Below are positions 1 to 5,450 of a stretch of DNA of 10,871 bases, piece after piece. Location: contig JANRIF010000283.1 of assembly GCA_033765245.1 (NCBI GenBank), positions 1-10,871 on the forward strand. Direction: 5' to 3'. The DNA comes from GCA-002840015 sp033765245. Its GTDB lineage: Bacteria; Pseudomonadota; Gammaproteobacteria; Xanthomonadales; Xanthomonadaceae. A program made the translations under genes and the position numbers. Position 1 is the first letter of the stretch. Every line of letters starts with the position of its first letter. The notes below the pieces were generated by a model that worked only from the letters and a program-made list of their open reading frames with translations, searched no databases and was not told the DNA's origin.

Positions 1-22
1 GGGGGGATGCGAGCGCAGCGAG
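1..22 (+). repeat. Left arm of 22-bp inverted repeat bounding the DUF559 gene
   Basis: The first 22 bases (core GGGGGATGCGAGCGCAGC) are the exact reverse complement of 427-448. Bases 2-22 also match 576-596 in the same orientation. The left flank is cut off by the window, so it is not known whether this copy carries the hairpin seen before the copy at 576-596. The repeat starts 76 bases before the chosen start codon of the DUF559 gene. Confidence 0.85.
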
Positions 23-76
23 GCGGTGTCACCATCAAGCACCGCAGCCCAACATCCCGCCCCGGCCCGCAAGCCC

Positions 77-478
77 ATGAGCCATCGCGACTACTACACG
101 CAACGCCAACGCGCGCGCCAACTGCGCCGTGGCATGACGGATGCCGAGGTCGCGCTATGGCAGCGGATTCGCGGCAGGCAATTGCGTGGAGTGCAGTTTT
201 ACCGGCAGCGTCCGCTGGGGCCATTCATTGCGGATTTCTGGGCGCCGTCGATCGGGTTGGTGATCGAGGTCGATGGCAGTCAGCATCACGATGGGGAGGG
301 GCGATTGCGTGATGCCGGGCGAGACCATTGGTTCGAGCGGCAGGGGATACGGGTGGTCCGCTATGACAATCGCCAGGTTCTGCTGGAGCGTGAGGCGGTG
401 TTGGAGTATCTGCTGGCCTTGATCGACTCGCTGCGCTCGCATCCCCCCATCCCTCCTTCGCAGGCCAAGGTGGGCTGA
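77..478 (+). CDS. DUF559 / Vsr-like endonuclease-domain protein
   Basis: Small protein of 133 residues in the DUF559 family, a branch of the PD-(D/E)XK nuclease fold related to very-short-patch repair endonucleases. Members are usually about 110-140 residues and their cellular role is mostly unproven. Residues 8-50 carry the usual basic, aromatic N-terminal part (RQLRRGMTDAEVALWQRIR, then FYRQRPLGPFIADFW). The likely catalytic core is D53, E64 and D66 in IADFW...LVIEVDGSQH, followed by a strand-turn region (RDHWFERQGIRVVRY) and a C-terminal helix. The ATG at 77 is preferred because the family homology begins there; the frame is open back to a GTG at 26, but that extension looks unrelated to the family. 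No clear ribosome binding site is seen. The last dozen or so codons run through a repeat arm (427-448), so the tail SHPPIPPSQAKVG is probably repeat-derived. The nuclease fold is well supported; the biological role is unknown. Confidence 0.85.
   Translation: MSHRDYYTQRQRARQLRRGMTDAEVALWQRIRGRQLRGVQFYRQRPLGPFIADFWAPSIGLVIEVDGSQHHDGEGRLRDAGRDHWFERQGIRVVRYDNRQVLLEREAVLEYLLALIDSLRSHPPIPPSQAKVG
427..448 (-). repeat. Right arm of 22-bp inverted repeat, inside the DUF559 gene end
   Basis: Exact reverse complement of bases 1-22. It lies within the coding sequence of the DUF559 gene, where it encodes part of the tail residues DSLRSHPP. The bases just outside (449-460, CATCCCTCCTTCG-like) resemble a degraded half of the hairpin that accompanies the copy at 557-596. 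Confidence 0.85.
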
Positions 479-509
479 ATCAACGCTTCGCATGCGGGGG
501 CTGAATCAA
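472..509 (+). repeat. Short direct repeat GGGCTGAATCAA, 26-bp period
   Basis: GGGCTGAATCAA occurs at 472-483 and again at 498-509. The first copy contains the stop codon of the DUF559 gene. The 14 bases between are GC-rich and non-coding. It may be a small duplication or a footprint of repeat insertion; no function is evident. Confidence 0.6.
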
Positions 510-556
510 TGCCGTGGCGCTTCGAAGGCGAGGCCGAAATCGCCGTGCTTCAAAGC

Positions 557-596
557 CCCCCTTCGCGAGAGCGAAGGGGGATGCGAGCGCAGCGAG
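557..596 (+). repeat. REP-like palindrome with attached 21-bp repeat
   Basis: A perfect 10-bp stem, CCCCCTTCGC at 557-566 and GCGAAGGGGG at 571-580, is closed by GAGA, which fits the GNRA tetraloop pattern. It runs directly into GGGGGATGCGAGCGCAGC and a terminal GAG (576-596), the same repeat that bounds the DUF559 gene. It lies in the intergenic space between the DUF559 gene and the convergent small membrane-protein gene that ends at 618. There is no T-run, so it is better read as a REP-type repeat than as a terminator. Confidence 0.75.
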
Positions 597-617
597 ACGC
601 GACTTGCCGCTCAGCGC

Positions 618-896
618 TCAGCGCGCCAACGAAGCCTTGCCGCGCTCGATCACACGGAATTCGCCGTCGATCACCTCGCCGGCACCCGCACCCGTGCCGG
701 GAGTGGCCGTGGCTGGTCGGCGCGCGAGTGCGCGGCCCAGCATGCCGAACAGGATCATCGCCAGGCCAGCGAGCAGTCCCAGCGCCAGCAACGTGCCCAG
801 CACCGCCACCCCGACCAGCGCAAATGCCACGCGCAGAACCGGATGGCGAAACTTGCGACCGTCGAATCGGTGCCAACTGGAGTGCATTCGGATCAT
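618..896 (-). CDS. Small membrane protein of unknown function
   Basis: Predicted 92-residue protein. Residues 1-20 are basic and polar (MIRMHSSWHRFDGRKFRHPV). Residues about 21-56 are continuously hydrophobic, long enough for one long or two short hairpin membrane helices. A low-complexity A/P/T/G linker (60-73) follows, then a short tail VIDGEFRVIERGKASLAR. The VIDGEF/YRV tail motif is, as I recall, common in short membrane proteins of Xanthomonadaceae, and I do not know its function. The start at 896 could be replaced by Met4. No strong ribosome binding site is seen. It is divergent from the Rieske gene with about 68 bp between start codons, so the two may share a regulatory region. Codon use fits the rest of the window. 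Confidence 0.65.
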   Translation of the reverse strand: MIRMHSSWHRFDGRKFRHPVLRVAFALVGVAVLGTLLALGLLAGLAMILFGMLGRALARRPATATPGTGAGAGEVIDGEFRVIERGKASLAR

Positions 897-964
897 GGAT
901 GTCTATGCCTCGGCAAAACGCCGCTGTGCGAAGATGGCGCGCCCCAACCGCCCGGCGCGCGCCA

Positions 965-1315
965 ATGCTACCGTTCGATGACCACAAAGACGTAATCGTT
1001 TCGTTAAGCGGGGGTGTTGTCGAGGTTGCCGAAGGGGCGGCGGCCGAGGCCGTGGCGGTGCTCGACGGTGCGGCGCAATCGCTGATTATCACGCGCGTTG
1101 GCGCCAGGTTGGCGGCTTTTCACAACATTTGCCCGCACGCGGGGCGGCGTTTGGACTGGGCGCCGGGGCAGTTTTTGATCGACCAAGGACGGCTGGTCTG
1201 CGCCGTTCATGGCGCCGCGTTCGACCTCGGCAGCGGCGTCTGCGTGTCCGGGCCCTGCAAAGGCGCCGCGCTGCGCCCGCTGGCACGGGGCTGGCGTCTC
1301 AAAACCGCAGATTGA
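965..1315 (+). CDS. Small Rieske [2Fe-2S] domain protein
   Basis: Predicted 116-residue single-domain Rieske protein. The two cluster-binding loops are CPH at residues 56-58 (in NICPHAGRRLDW) and CAVH at 79-82 (in RLVCAVHGAAFDL), giving two Cys and two His ligands. The domain ends in the usual SGPCKGAALRPL glycine/proline loop. Such small Rieske proteins are electron-transfer partners or subunits of oxygenase and reductase systems; no oxygenase gene is visible here, so the partner is unknown. The spacing between the two motifs is 20 residues, slightly longer than the commonest 15-17. Two further cysteines (C93, C98) lie in the C-terminal loop. The frame is open upstream to 509, but that part looks like a shadow of the minus-strand gene; the ATG at 965 places the domain at a normal N-terminal distance. 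Its last 17 bases overlap the convergent permease gene. Confidence 0.8.
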   Translation: MLPFDDHKDVIVSLSGGVVEVAEGAAAEAVAVLDGAAQSLIITRVGARLAAFHNICPHAGRRLDWAPGQFLIDQGRLVCAVHGAAFDLGSGVCVSGPCKGAALRPLARGWRLKTAD

Positions 1316-3137
1316 CCACGCTCAGCACCACCGCCAGATAGGCGATGGTCAGCGGCACCCCGATCTTGAACAGGTCGCGCGACTGCATGCCGGCCGGGCC
1401 CATGATCACCGACAGCACCGGGTTGGACGGGCTCAGGAAGTTGTTGGAGGCCGATAGCGCCACGATCAACGCGAACACGGTCGGGTTGCCGCCCACCGCC
1501 AGCGCGAAATTGATCGCCAGCGGCACCATCACCACGGTGGCGCCGACGTGGCTGATCACCAGCCCGAACGCGGTGGTCAGCAGCCCGATCGCGGCTTCAA
1601 GCACCCAAAGCGGCAGGTCGCCGCCGAGCCGATCGAGCACCCGTTGCGACAGCCACGCCGCGGTGCCGGTGGAATCCATCGCCCAGCCCAGCGGGATCAG
1701 GCACGCCATCAGGAACACGGTCTTCCAGTTCACCGCGGCGTAGGCTTCGTCCATGTTGATCACGCCCAGCACCAGCATGCCGGCGGCGCCGGTCATCAGC
1801 GCCAGCGGCACCGGCAGCTCCGCCGACAGCGCCAACCCCAGCGCCAGCGCGAACATCGTCATCGCATGCCACAGCTTGTGTGGGCGTTGCTCGTCCTTGG
1901 GGTAATCGGTGACCACCACGAAATCGCGCTTCTCGGCAGCCAGCGCCAGATCGGTCCAGATGCTGTGCAGTACCAGCATGTCGCCGGCGCGGATCGGCAC
2001 GTGGCGGATGTCCTCGCGCCAGATCTTGCCGTCGCGATTGATCGCCAGCAGGCTGATGCCCAGACGCTTGCGCAGGCGCAGGTCGGCCTGGTGCTTGCCA
2101 ATGAAGCGCGAGGTGGGCGGCACCACCGCCTCGGAAATGCCGGCGCGGCTGGGGTTGAACAGATCGCTCAACTGCCGCAGCCGCGGCGCCAGCTTGAGCA
2201 GGTTGTTCTGCGCGTAATCGGCAATCTGCTCGCGCGGGCCCATCACGCCCAGCACACTGCCGACCCAGATCATGGTGTCGGCCGGTGGCGCGAGCCGCGC
2301 CTCGTTGCCGCTCTTGAGCGCCAGATACAACGGCGCGCCGCGCTGCGCTTCGGCTTCGCCCACCGACATGCCCACCAGCGGACTCTCCGAGGTGACGGTG
2401 AGTTCCATCACCTCGCCCTCGATGCCGTAGGCGTGGGCAAAGTAGCTCTCGGTGCGCGCCGGCGTGACGGCCTTGTCCTCGCGCCCCCCGAGCCAGCGCC
2501 GCCCGATCAACCAGAAGTAGCCCAGCCCCAGCAGCAGCAGCGCGATGCCGATCGGCATCGGCGCGAACATCGATAGCGGCTGCAAGGTGGCAACGCCCGA
2601 GGGCAGGTTGCGATTGGCCGAGACCAGCAGGTCGTTGAGCATGATCAGCGGCGAGTTGCCGACCATGGTGAGGCCGCCGCCCATCACGATGGCGGCGCCC
2701 ACCGGCATCAGGATGCGCGCCAGCGACAACCCGGTACGGCTGGCCAGCCGCGAGGCGACCGGCAGGAACAGCGCCGCCACCGACGGGTTCTGCATCACCG
2801 ACGACAGCGTGCCCGCAACCGTTGCGGTCATCAGGATCAGGCGTTCCTCAAAGCCGCGCGAAGCACGCAGCAGCGCCACTGCCAGCCGGTTGAGCAGACC
2901 GGTGCGGTCGAGTCCGGCGCCCAGGATCATGGTGGCGATCACGCTGATCACCGCGCCGCCGGCGAAGCCGTTGAACAGTTGCGTGGAGGGAACCAGCCCG
3001 AGCAAGCCCAGCGCCACCAGCACCACCAACGCGGTGACGTCGGCGCGCAGGCGCTCGAACATGAACATCACCATGGTGAATCCGACCAGCCCGAGCACCA
3101 GCATCATGTCGGTCGTGAGGGCGGATCCGTAGGCCAT
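1299..3137 (-). CDS. SLC13/DASS-family permease with two RCK_C (TrkA-C) domains
   Basis: Predicted 612-residue inner-membrane transporter. The N-terminal half (about residues 12-212) has five or six hydrophobic helices and the re-entrant-loop-like motifs MQNPSV (115-120) and GNSPLIMLN (160-168). A soluble middle section follows with two RCK_C-type domains, about 243-315 (ELTVTSESPLVGMSVGEAE) and 333-412 (SEAVVPPTSRFIGKHQADL). The C-terminal membrane half is about 424-612 and includes SASNNFLSPSNPV (562-574), which mirrors the N-half loop. This membrane-RCK-RCK-membrane layout and length (about 600) are typical of the SLC13/CitT-like group annotated as sodium:sulfate or dicarboxylate symporters; the real substrate cannot be told from sequence. 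It is the last gene of the thiS-thiG-trmB strand, 80 bp after trmB. It is not certain that it is co-transcribed with them. The start may also be Met11 or Met12. Confidence 0.9.
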   Translation of the reverse strand: MAYGSALTTDMMLVLGLVGFTMVMFMFERLRADVTALVVLVALGLLGLVPSTQLFNGFAGGAVISVIATMILGAGLDRTGLLNRLAVALLRASRGFEERLILMTATVAGTLSSVMQNPSVAALFLPVASRLASRTGLSLARILMPVGAAIVMGGGLTMVGNSPLIMLNDLLVSANRNLPSGVATLQPLSMFAPMPIGIALLLLGLGYFWLIGRRWLGGREDKAVTPARTESYFAHAYGIEGEVMELTVTSESPLVGMSVGEAEAQRGAPLYLALKSGNEARLAPPADTMIWVGSVLGVMGPREQIADYAQNNLLKLAPRLRQLSDLFNPSRAGISEAVVPPTSRFIGKHQADLRLRKRLGISLLAINRDGKIWREDIRHVPIRAGDMLVLHSIWTDLALAAEKRDFVVVTDYPKDEQRPHKLWHAMTMFALALGLALSAELPVPLALMTGAAGMLVLGVINMDEAYAAVNWKTVFLMACLIPLGWAMDSTGTAAWLSQRVLDRLGGDLPLWVLEAAIGLLTTAFGLVISHVGATVVMVPLAINFALAVGGNPTVFALIVALSASNNFLSPSNPVLSVIMGPAGMQSRDLFKIGVPLTIAYLAVVLSVVNLRF

Positions 3138-3217
3138 GGTGGGTAACGTCAGCCCTCTATGCGATGGCGTTGCGGCGGTCGGATTCCGCAGTGCGGACGC
3201 GGCGTTGTGGCGGCGTG

Positions 3218-3967
3218 TCAGCAGCGGTCATAAAACAGGTCCCACACGCCGTGTCCAAGCCGCAGACCACGTCGCTCGAAATGCGTCTGCGGCCGCCACG
3301 GCGGCCGCTCCATACTGCCACCGGGACCGGCGCGATTGCTGAACTGCGGCTGCGCGTCGAGCACGTCCCACATCTGCCGGGCATAGTCCTCCCAGTCCGT
3401 CGCCAAGTGCAACAGCCCGCCGGGCCGCAGTCGCGACGCCAGCAACTGCGCCAACGCCGGCTGGATCAGGCGTCGCTTGTGGTGGCGCTTCTTGTGCCAG
3501 GGGTCGGGGAAATAGATGCGCACCTCGTCGAGCGATTCCGGCGCGATCTCGTGCTGCAGCACCTCCACCGCGTCGTGGCAGTACACCCGCACGTTGGCGA
3601 TGTCGTGCGCAGCCAGCGTGTTGAGCGCGCGGCCGACGCCGGGACGATGCACCTCGATCCCGATCAGGTCGCGTTCGGGCTGCATGGTTGCGGCATGCAG
3701 CAACGCCTCGCCATTGCCGAAACCGATTTCCAGCACGCGCGGTGCGTGGCGGCCAAACACCGCGTCGAAATCGCGCGGCGTGCCGGCGTATTCGATGCCG
3801 TAGCGCGACCATTGGGTTTCGAAGGCGCGCTGTTGCGCCGGGGTGAAGCGGCCCTGACGCAGCACAAAGCTGCGGATGCGACGCGGCCGCCCGGCGCCGG
3901 CATTGTCGTCGCCGGTGTGGGTGCTTGCATCGCTCGCGCTGCGCTGCTCGGGGGCATCGGCGCCCAT
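3218..3967 (-). CDS. trmB: tRNA (guanine-N7-)-methyltransferase TrmB
   Basis: Predicted 249-residue cytoplasmic enzyme that methylates G46 of tRNA to m7G using S-adenosylmethionine. The SAM-binding motif I is VLEIGFGNGEALL (78-90), the acidic motif II is GIEVH (103-107), and the TrmB signature FPDPWHKKRHHKRRL is at 153-167. The substrate-binding tail TxFERRG is at 228-234. Residues 1-28 form a variable, probably disordered extension, as in other TrmB proteins. The ATG at 3967 was chosen because its A is the last base of the thiG stop codon (TGATG), a typical translational-coupling arrangement; the frame is open further upstream only inside thiG. Function is assigned with high confidence. It has no biochemical link to thiamine synthesis, though sulfur and tRNA-modification genes are often neighbours. 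Confidence 0.95.
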   Translation of the reverse strand: MGADAPEQRSASDASTHTGDDNAGAGRPRRIRSFVLRQGRFTPAQQRAFETQWSRYGIEYAGTPRDFDAVFGRHAPRVLEIGFGNGEALLHAATMQPERDLIGIEVHRPGVGRALNTLAAHDIANVRVYCHDAVEVLQHEIAPESLDEVRIYFPDPWHKKRHHKRRLIQPALAQLLASRLRPGGLLHLATDWEDYARQMWDVLDAQPQFSNRAGPGGSMERPPWRPQTHFERRGLRLGHGVWDLFYDRC

Positions 3968-4761
3968 CAGAAGAACAGCCCATCCACCGGAGACGACGCG
4001 CTGGCGTTGCGCTTGCGCGGGATGCGCCCGGCCAGGAACGCCTCGCGCCCGGCCTGCACCGCCTTGCGCATCGCGCCGGCCATGGCAATCGGGTCGCGCG
4101 CCCCGGCGATTGCGGTGTTCATCAGCACGCCGTCGCAACCCAGTTCCATCGCGACGGCGGCATCCGATGCGGTACCGACACCGGCATCCACCAGTACCGG
4201 CACCTTGGCGTTCTCGATGATCTCCAGCAGGTTGTACTTGTTCTGGATGCCCAGCCCGGAACCGATCGGCGCTGCCAGCGGCATGATCGCCACGCAGCCG
4301 ATGGCTTCCAGCTCGCGTGCGATGATCGGATCGTCCGACGTGTACACCATCACCTGAAACCCGTCGTCCACCAGACGCCGCGCCGCCAGCAGCGTCTGCA
4401 CCACGTCCGGAAACAGCGTCTTGGCGTCGCCCAGCACTTCCAGCTTCACCAGGGTGTGTCCATCGAGCAGTTCACGCGCCAATTGGCAGGTGCGCACCGC
4501 GTCGTCGGCGCTGTAGCAGCCGGCAGTATTGGGCAGCAGGGTGTAGCGATCCGGCGGCAGCACATCCAGCAGATTCGGCTGCAGCGGGTCCTGGCCGAGG
4601 TTCATGCGCCGCACCGCCGCCGTGACGATCTGCGCGCCCGACGCCTCGGTTGCCAGCCGGGTTTCTTCCAGGTCCTTGAACTTGCCGGTGCCGGTCAACA
4701 GGCGCGAGCCATAGGTTTTTCCCGCGATCACCAGCGGGTCGGTGCGATCGGTGCCATTCAT
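3967..4761 (-). CDS. thiG: Thiazole synthase ThiG
   Basis: Predicted 264-residue TIM-barrel enzyme. It makes the thiazole phosphate moiety of thiamine from 1-deoxy-D-xylulose 5-phosphate, dehydroglycine or iminoglycine, and sulfur delivered by ThiS thiocarboxylate. The Schiff-base lysine is K106 in TLVKLEVLG. Other family blocks are GTGKFKDLEET (24-34), TVAAVRR-like AQIVTAAVRR (43-52), MPLAAPIGSGLGI and VPVLVDAGVGTASDAA. Length matches the family (about 255-265). The start at 4761 is supported by the alignment of the N-terminus with known ThiG proteins and by a GATAAT hexamer six bases upstream of the ATG; there is no Shine-Dalgarno sequence, so the mRNA may be leaderless. It lies 262 bp downstream of thiS and overlaps trmB by one base. 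No TPP riboswitch is seen upstream. Confidence 0.96.
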   Translation of the reverse strand: MNGTDRTDPLVIAGKTYGSRLLTGTGKFKDLEETRLATEASGAQIVTAAVRRMNLGQDPLQPNLLDVLPPDRYTLLPNTAGCYSADDAVRTCQLARELLDGHTLVKLEVLGDAKTLFPDVVQTLLAARRLVDDGFQVMVYTSDDPIIARELEAIGCVAIMPLAAPIGSGLGIQNKYNLLEIIENAKVPVLVDAGVGTASDAAVAMELGCDGVLMNTAIAGARDPIAMAGAMRKAVQAGREAFLAGRIPRKRNASASSPVDGLFF

Positions 4762-4767
4762 CCGGGG

Positions 4768-4773
4768 ATTATC
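4768..4773 (-). promoter_or_regulatory. Candidate -10 element for a leaderless thiG transcript
   Basis: On the minus strand GATAAT (5 of 6 matches to TATAAT) ends six bases before the thiG ATG. A transcript from it would start at or next to the A of the ATG. The expected -35 position contains only TACCCC-like sequence, so support is weak on that side. It is notable because thiS shows the same arrangement. Confidence 0.4.
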
Positions 4774-4822
4774 GCCGGTTGCGGCGGGCAGGGGTAGGGC
4801 GGATGTGGAGCGTGCTTTGCGC

Positions 4823-4933
4823 TTGTGGGAGTGCGCTTGCGTGCGACGGGTGCGGCAGCGGGGCGGGATGGAGGTCAGTCGCCTTGCGACAGCGCCACGC
4901 TCCGCACGGTCGCCCGCAAGCGGTCTCCCACAA
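4823..4933. repeat. Inverted pair of TTGTGGGAG...CGCTTGCG repeats (family copy 1)
   Basis: A plus-orientation arm, TTGTGGGAGTGCGCTTGCG (4823-4841), and a minus-orientation arm at 4907-4933 (reverse complement TTGTGGGAGACCGCTTGCGG) are separated by about 65 bp. The minus arm shares CGGTCGCCCGCAAGCGG (4907-4923) exactly with 9731-9747. This looks like the widespread intergenic REP/BIME type of repeat in Xanthomonadaceae. It sits between thiS and thiG. Confidence 0.75.
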
Positions 4934-4955
4934 GAGCGGGGTTGCGGCTTCCCGG

Positions 4956-4975
4956 CCTCGGGCTCCTGCCCGAGG
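4956..4975. repeat. Perfect 8-bp hairpin CCTCGGGC/GCCCGAGG
   Basis: CCTCGGGC (4956-4963), loop TCCT, GCCCGAGG (4968-4975). It is the second of two strong hairpins downstream of thiS on the thiS transcript. It has no T-run after it on either strand. It may be part of the repeat cluster that expanded the thiS-thiG gap. Confidence 0.65.
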
Positions 4976-4980
4976 CGTTC

Positions 4981-5023
4981 GACCGGGCGCGACCTGCCAC
5001 TGGCAGGTCGCAAGCGCCCGGTC
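4981..5023 (-). repeat. Long nested hairpin immediately after the thiS stop codon
   Basis: An outer stem GACCGGGC (4981-4988) / GCCCGGTC (5016-5023) encloses an inner perfect 10-bp stem GCGACCTGCC (4989-4998) / GGCAGGTCGC (5002-5011) with a 3-base loop and a 4-base bulge. In the thiS mRNA it begins at the base after the TGA stop codon. There is no U-tract, so it is unlikely to be a standard intrinsic terminator. It could protect the thiS message 3' end, attenuate read-through to thiG, or simply be a repeat unit. Confidence 0.65.
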
Positions 5024-5224
5024 TCACCCCCCTCCGATCGCATGCACGATTTCGATGCGGTCGTTGGGGGCAAGGCGGTGCTGCGGGTGACGGCTGCGTG
5101 GGATCACTTCGCGGTTCACTTCCACTGCGACCCGGCGCTGGCCGAGGCCGGTCAGGTCGAGCAGGTCGCTGATGGTGAGGTGGTCGGCGACGCTGCGCGT
5201 TTCGCCGTTGAGCACGATGTCCAT
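5024..5224 (-). CDS. thiS: Sulfur carrier protein ThiS
   Basis: Predicted 66-residue beta-grasp protein ending in the diagnostic Gly-Gly (HAIGGG). The C-terminal glycine is adenylated by ThiF and converted to a thiocarboxylate that hands sulfur to ThiG. The N-terminal MDIVLNGE and the central LLDLTGLGQRRVAVEVN match the ThiS fold, and the length is normal for the family. The ATG at 5224 gives the expected N-terminus. There is no Shine-Dalgarno sequence before it, but TACAAT lies seven bases upstream. It is divergent from the tRNA-Gly gene, with 87 bp between. ThiF and the other thiamine genes are not in this window. Confidence 0.95.
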   Translation of the reverse strand: MDIVLNGETRSVADHLTISDLLDLTGLGQRRVAVEVNREVIPRSRHPQHRLAPNDRIEIVHAIGGG

Positions 5225-5231
5225 GGCCGCG

Positions 5232-5237
5232 ATTGTA
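5232..5237 (-). promoter_or_regulatory. Candidate -10 element for a leaderless thiS transcript
   Basis: On the minus strand TACAAT (5 of 6 matches to TATAAT) ends seven bases before the thiS ATG, so transcription would begin at or one base before the start codon. No good -35 hexamer is seen at 16-18 bp spacing; TTGCAC at 5251-5256 is only 13 bp away. Confidence 0.45.
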
Positions 5238-5272
5238 GCGACTCGGGCGTGTGCAATCGCGGTCGCGATGCG

Positions 5273-5302
5273 TTGCGGTGCTGCACGCGGCTGGCGCATA
5301 AT
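5273..5302 (+). promoter_or_regulatory. Sigma-70-type promoter of tRNA-Gly
   Basis: TTGCGG (5273-5278) and CATAAT (5297-5302) are separated by 18 bp. The -10 ends nine bases before the first base of the tRNA, a usual distance for a tRNA gene with a very short leader. The sequence just before the tRNA is GC-rich. Confidence 0.6.
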
Positions 5303-5311
5303 CCGCCGCAC

Positions 5312-5385
5312 GCGGGTGTAGCTCAATGGTAGAGCTGTTGCTTCCCAAGCAACTGACGAGGGTTCGATTCCCTTCACCCGCTCCA
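5312..5385 (+). tRNA. tRNA-Gly (anticodon CCC)
   Basis: A complete 74-base cloverleaf with encoded CCA. The acceptor stem is GCGGGTG (5312-5318) with CACCCGC (5375-5381), discriminator T5382 and CCA 5383-5385. The D arm is GCTC/GAGC (5321-5335). The anticodon stem is GTTGC/GCAAC (5337-5341, 5349-5353) around the loop TTCCCAA, giving anticodon CCC at 5344-5346, which reads GGG glycine codons. The T arm is GAGGG/CCCTT (5358-5374, with one G-U pair) and a TTCGATT loop. All arms pair, so the gene looks intact. Confidence 0.97.
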
Positions 5386-5395
5386 TGGTTCCTTG

Positions 5396-5431
5396 CGGCG
5401 GTGGTCGGCGTGGCGCTGACGCCGCCGTTTT
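5396..5431 (+). terminator. Probable intrinsic terminator of tRNA-Gly
   Basis: CGGCGG (5396-5401) pairs with CCGCCG (5422-5427), followed directly by TTTT (5428-5431). A competing inner hairpin CGGCGT/ACGCCG (5406-5411, 5419-5424) also exists. The T-run is short. It lies 10 bases after the tRNA and 20 before the next gene, so it would separate the two transcripts. Confidence 0.45.
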
Positions 5432-5450
5432 CGTCTGAGCTGGAGTGCCC

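Noticed and set aside
26..76. Longer start (GTG 26) for the DUF559 protein
   Set aside because: The extra 17 residues overlap the region next to the repeat and do not resemble the family N-terminus, which begins at the ATG at 77.
509..964. Longer N-terminus for the Rieske protein
   Set aside because: The extension is antisense to the small membrane protein gene and covers the REP-like hairpin; its composition is Arg/Pro/Ala-rich as in a shadow frame.
1548..2576. Plus-strand open frame of 342 codons opposite the permease
   Set aside because: It is rich in His, Gln, Arg and Ala with no recognisable domain, and lies fully antisense to the well-supported permease gene; it is a high-GC shadow frame.
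3138..3217. Terminator between trmB and the permease
   Set aside because: TCCGC/GCGGA near 3185-3197 can form only a short stem with no T-run, so neither termination nor co-transcription can be decided from it.
5225..5311. TPP (thi-box) riboswitch upstream of thiS
   Set aside because: I looked for the CTGAGA and ACCTGATCTGG-type cores on the minus strand and found none; the 87-bp space before the tRNA gene is also tight for a complete riboswitch.
5312..5385. tRNA-Gly as an integration site for a mobile element
   Set aside because: No second copy of the tRNA 3' end and no integrase gene is present in the window.
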